Positions 21,600-21,994 of a stretch of 21,994 bases of DNA are shown here, in pieces. The notes under the pieces were generated by a model. It saw nothing but the letters and a program-made list of their open reading frames with translations, was not told the DNA's origin and made no database searches. Position numbers and translations under genes: made by a program. The stretch's first letter is position 1. Each line of letters begins with the position of its first letter. The DNA comes from CAYLZO01 sp964387775. GTDB taxonomy: Bacteria; Chloroflexota; Anaerolineae; JAAYZQ01. The stretch covers positions 1-21,994 of the forward strand of contig CAYLZO010000066.1 in the NCBI GenBank assembly GCA_964387775.1, read 5' to 3'.

Positions 21600-21994
21600 A
21601 GGCCCCTCCGGCCGGCTCCACCGGCGCGGCGACCTCGCACGGCCGGCAGCGGTGGGCATAATGATCCCGCACGGCTTGCGGCTCGCCAATTCGCACGACT
21701 TCGCCCTCGCACATCAGGGCCGCCACGTCGGCCACCGGCACCATCTCGTCGCGGTGGGTGATGAGCAGCACCGCCGTGCCCCGCTCCGCCAGGCGGCGGA
21801 TCAGGCGGGCCACGTCGTCCAGCGACAGGACGTCAATGCCCGAATCGGGCTCGTCGAGGATGGCCAGCCGGGGCTGCATGGCGTACACCGCCGCCAGCTC
21901 GATCCGTTTGCGCTCGCCGCCGGACAGGGCCTCGTTGACCGTGCGGCCCAGGTAGGCCGCCGGGGCGAGGGCCACCGCAGCCAGGGCTTCTTCC
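21586..21994 (-). CDS. SufC-like ABC ATPase, partial (C-terminal part)
   Basis: The last ~135 residues of a SufC-type ATPase; the N-terminus with Walker A lies beyond the right edge. Visible are the signature LSGGERKRIELAAVYAMQP, Walker B LAILDEPDSGIDVLSL (the DSGID pattern is typical of SufC), and the switch His in VLLITHRDEM. A tail follows with HRCRPCE, a C-x2-C that standard SufC lacks. It powers Fe-S cluster assembly on the SufB/D protein encoded directly after it, with a 14-bp overlap. It is the first visible gene of the right-hand cluster; the promoter is outside the window. Confidence 0.9.
   Translation of the reverse strand, partial: EEALAAVALAPAAYLGRTVNEALSGGERKRIELAAVYAMQPRLAILDEPDSGIDVLSLDDVARLIRRLAERGTAVLLITHRDEMVPVADVAALMCEGEVVRIGEPQAVRDHYAHRCRPCEVAAPVEPAGGAYERL

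Overview
The window is about 22 kb of GC-rich (roughly 65%) bacterial DNA, densely packed with short operons. There are no rRNA, tRNA, phage or transposase genes. The gene mix points to an anaerobic or facultative Chloroflexota-like bacterium: a Tat-exported molybdoenzyme with an FdnI-like cytochrome b, a PadR-DUF4388 fusion, a minimal SufC/SufB-D pair, a tungsten-maturase-like radical SAM protein, and a palindromic interspersed repeat built around GTAGTGCGCG. This placement is inference; no marker gene is present.

Left part (1-3171, minus strand): a drug-efflux operon marR - cupin - ABC exporter - ABC exporter. It starts from a near-consensus sigma70 promoter overlapped by a MarR-type inverted repeat. 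The second ABC gene runs off the left edge. Divergent from it (3339-5811, plus strand) lie a Cys-containing PadR regulator with its own promoter and operator, a NifX-fold protein, a TauE/SafE exporter of visibly lower GC, and a one-domain rhodanese.

Middle (5949-12797): a four-gene minus-strand operon encodes a molybdopterin oxidoreductase (catalytic subunit, TorD chaperone, four-cluster ferredoxin subunit, membrane cytochrome b). Its ends are joined by GTGA/ATGA overlaps. It looks like a PhsA/PsrA-type sulfur-oxyanion or polysulfide reductase, although the substrate cannot be read from sequence. Divergent from it is a NarL-type response regulator and histidine kinase pair.

Right part (12820-21994, minus strand): a PadR-DUF4388 fusion regulator preceded by a possible small Cys-rich ORF. 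Then come a lipoprotein rhodanese and a membrane protein with three successive thioredoxin domains followed by a CcdA/DsbD-like core. Two copies of a ~106-bp palindromic repeat bracket the last two genes. Furthest right is a six-gene cluster: SufC (partial), SufB/D, an unknown small protein, a ProC-like reductase, a SPASM-type radical SAM protein with an AbrB-like N-terminus, and a CdhE/RnfB-type Fe-S domain protein.

Common themes are sulfur handling (sulfite-type exporter, two rhodaneses, thiol relay, sulfur-type Mo reductase) and Fe-S or metallocofactor assembly. The most promising under-described units are the right-hand cofactor-maturation cluster, the triple-thioredoxin CcdA protein, and the palindromic element whose ends supply stop codons.
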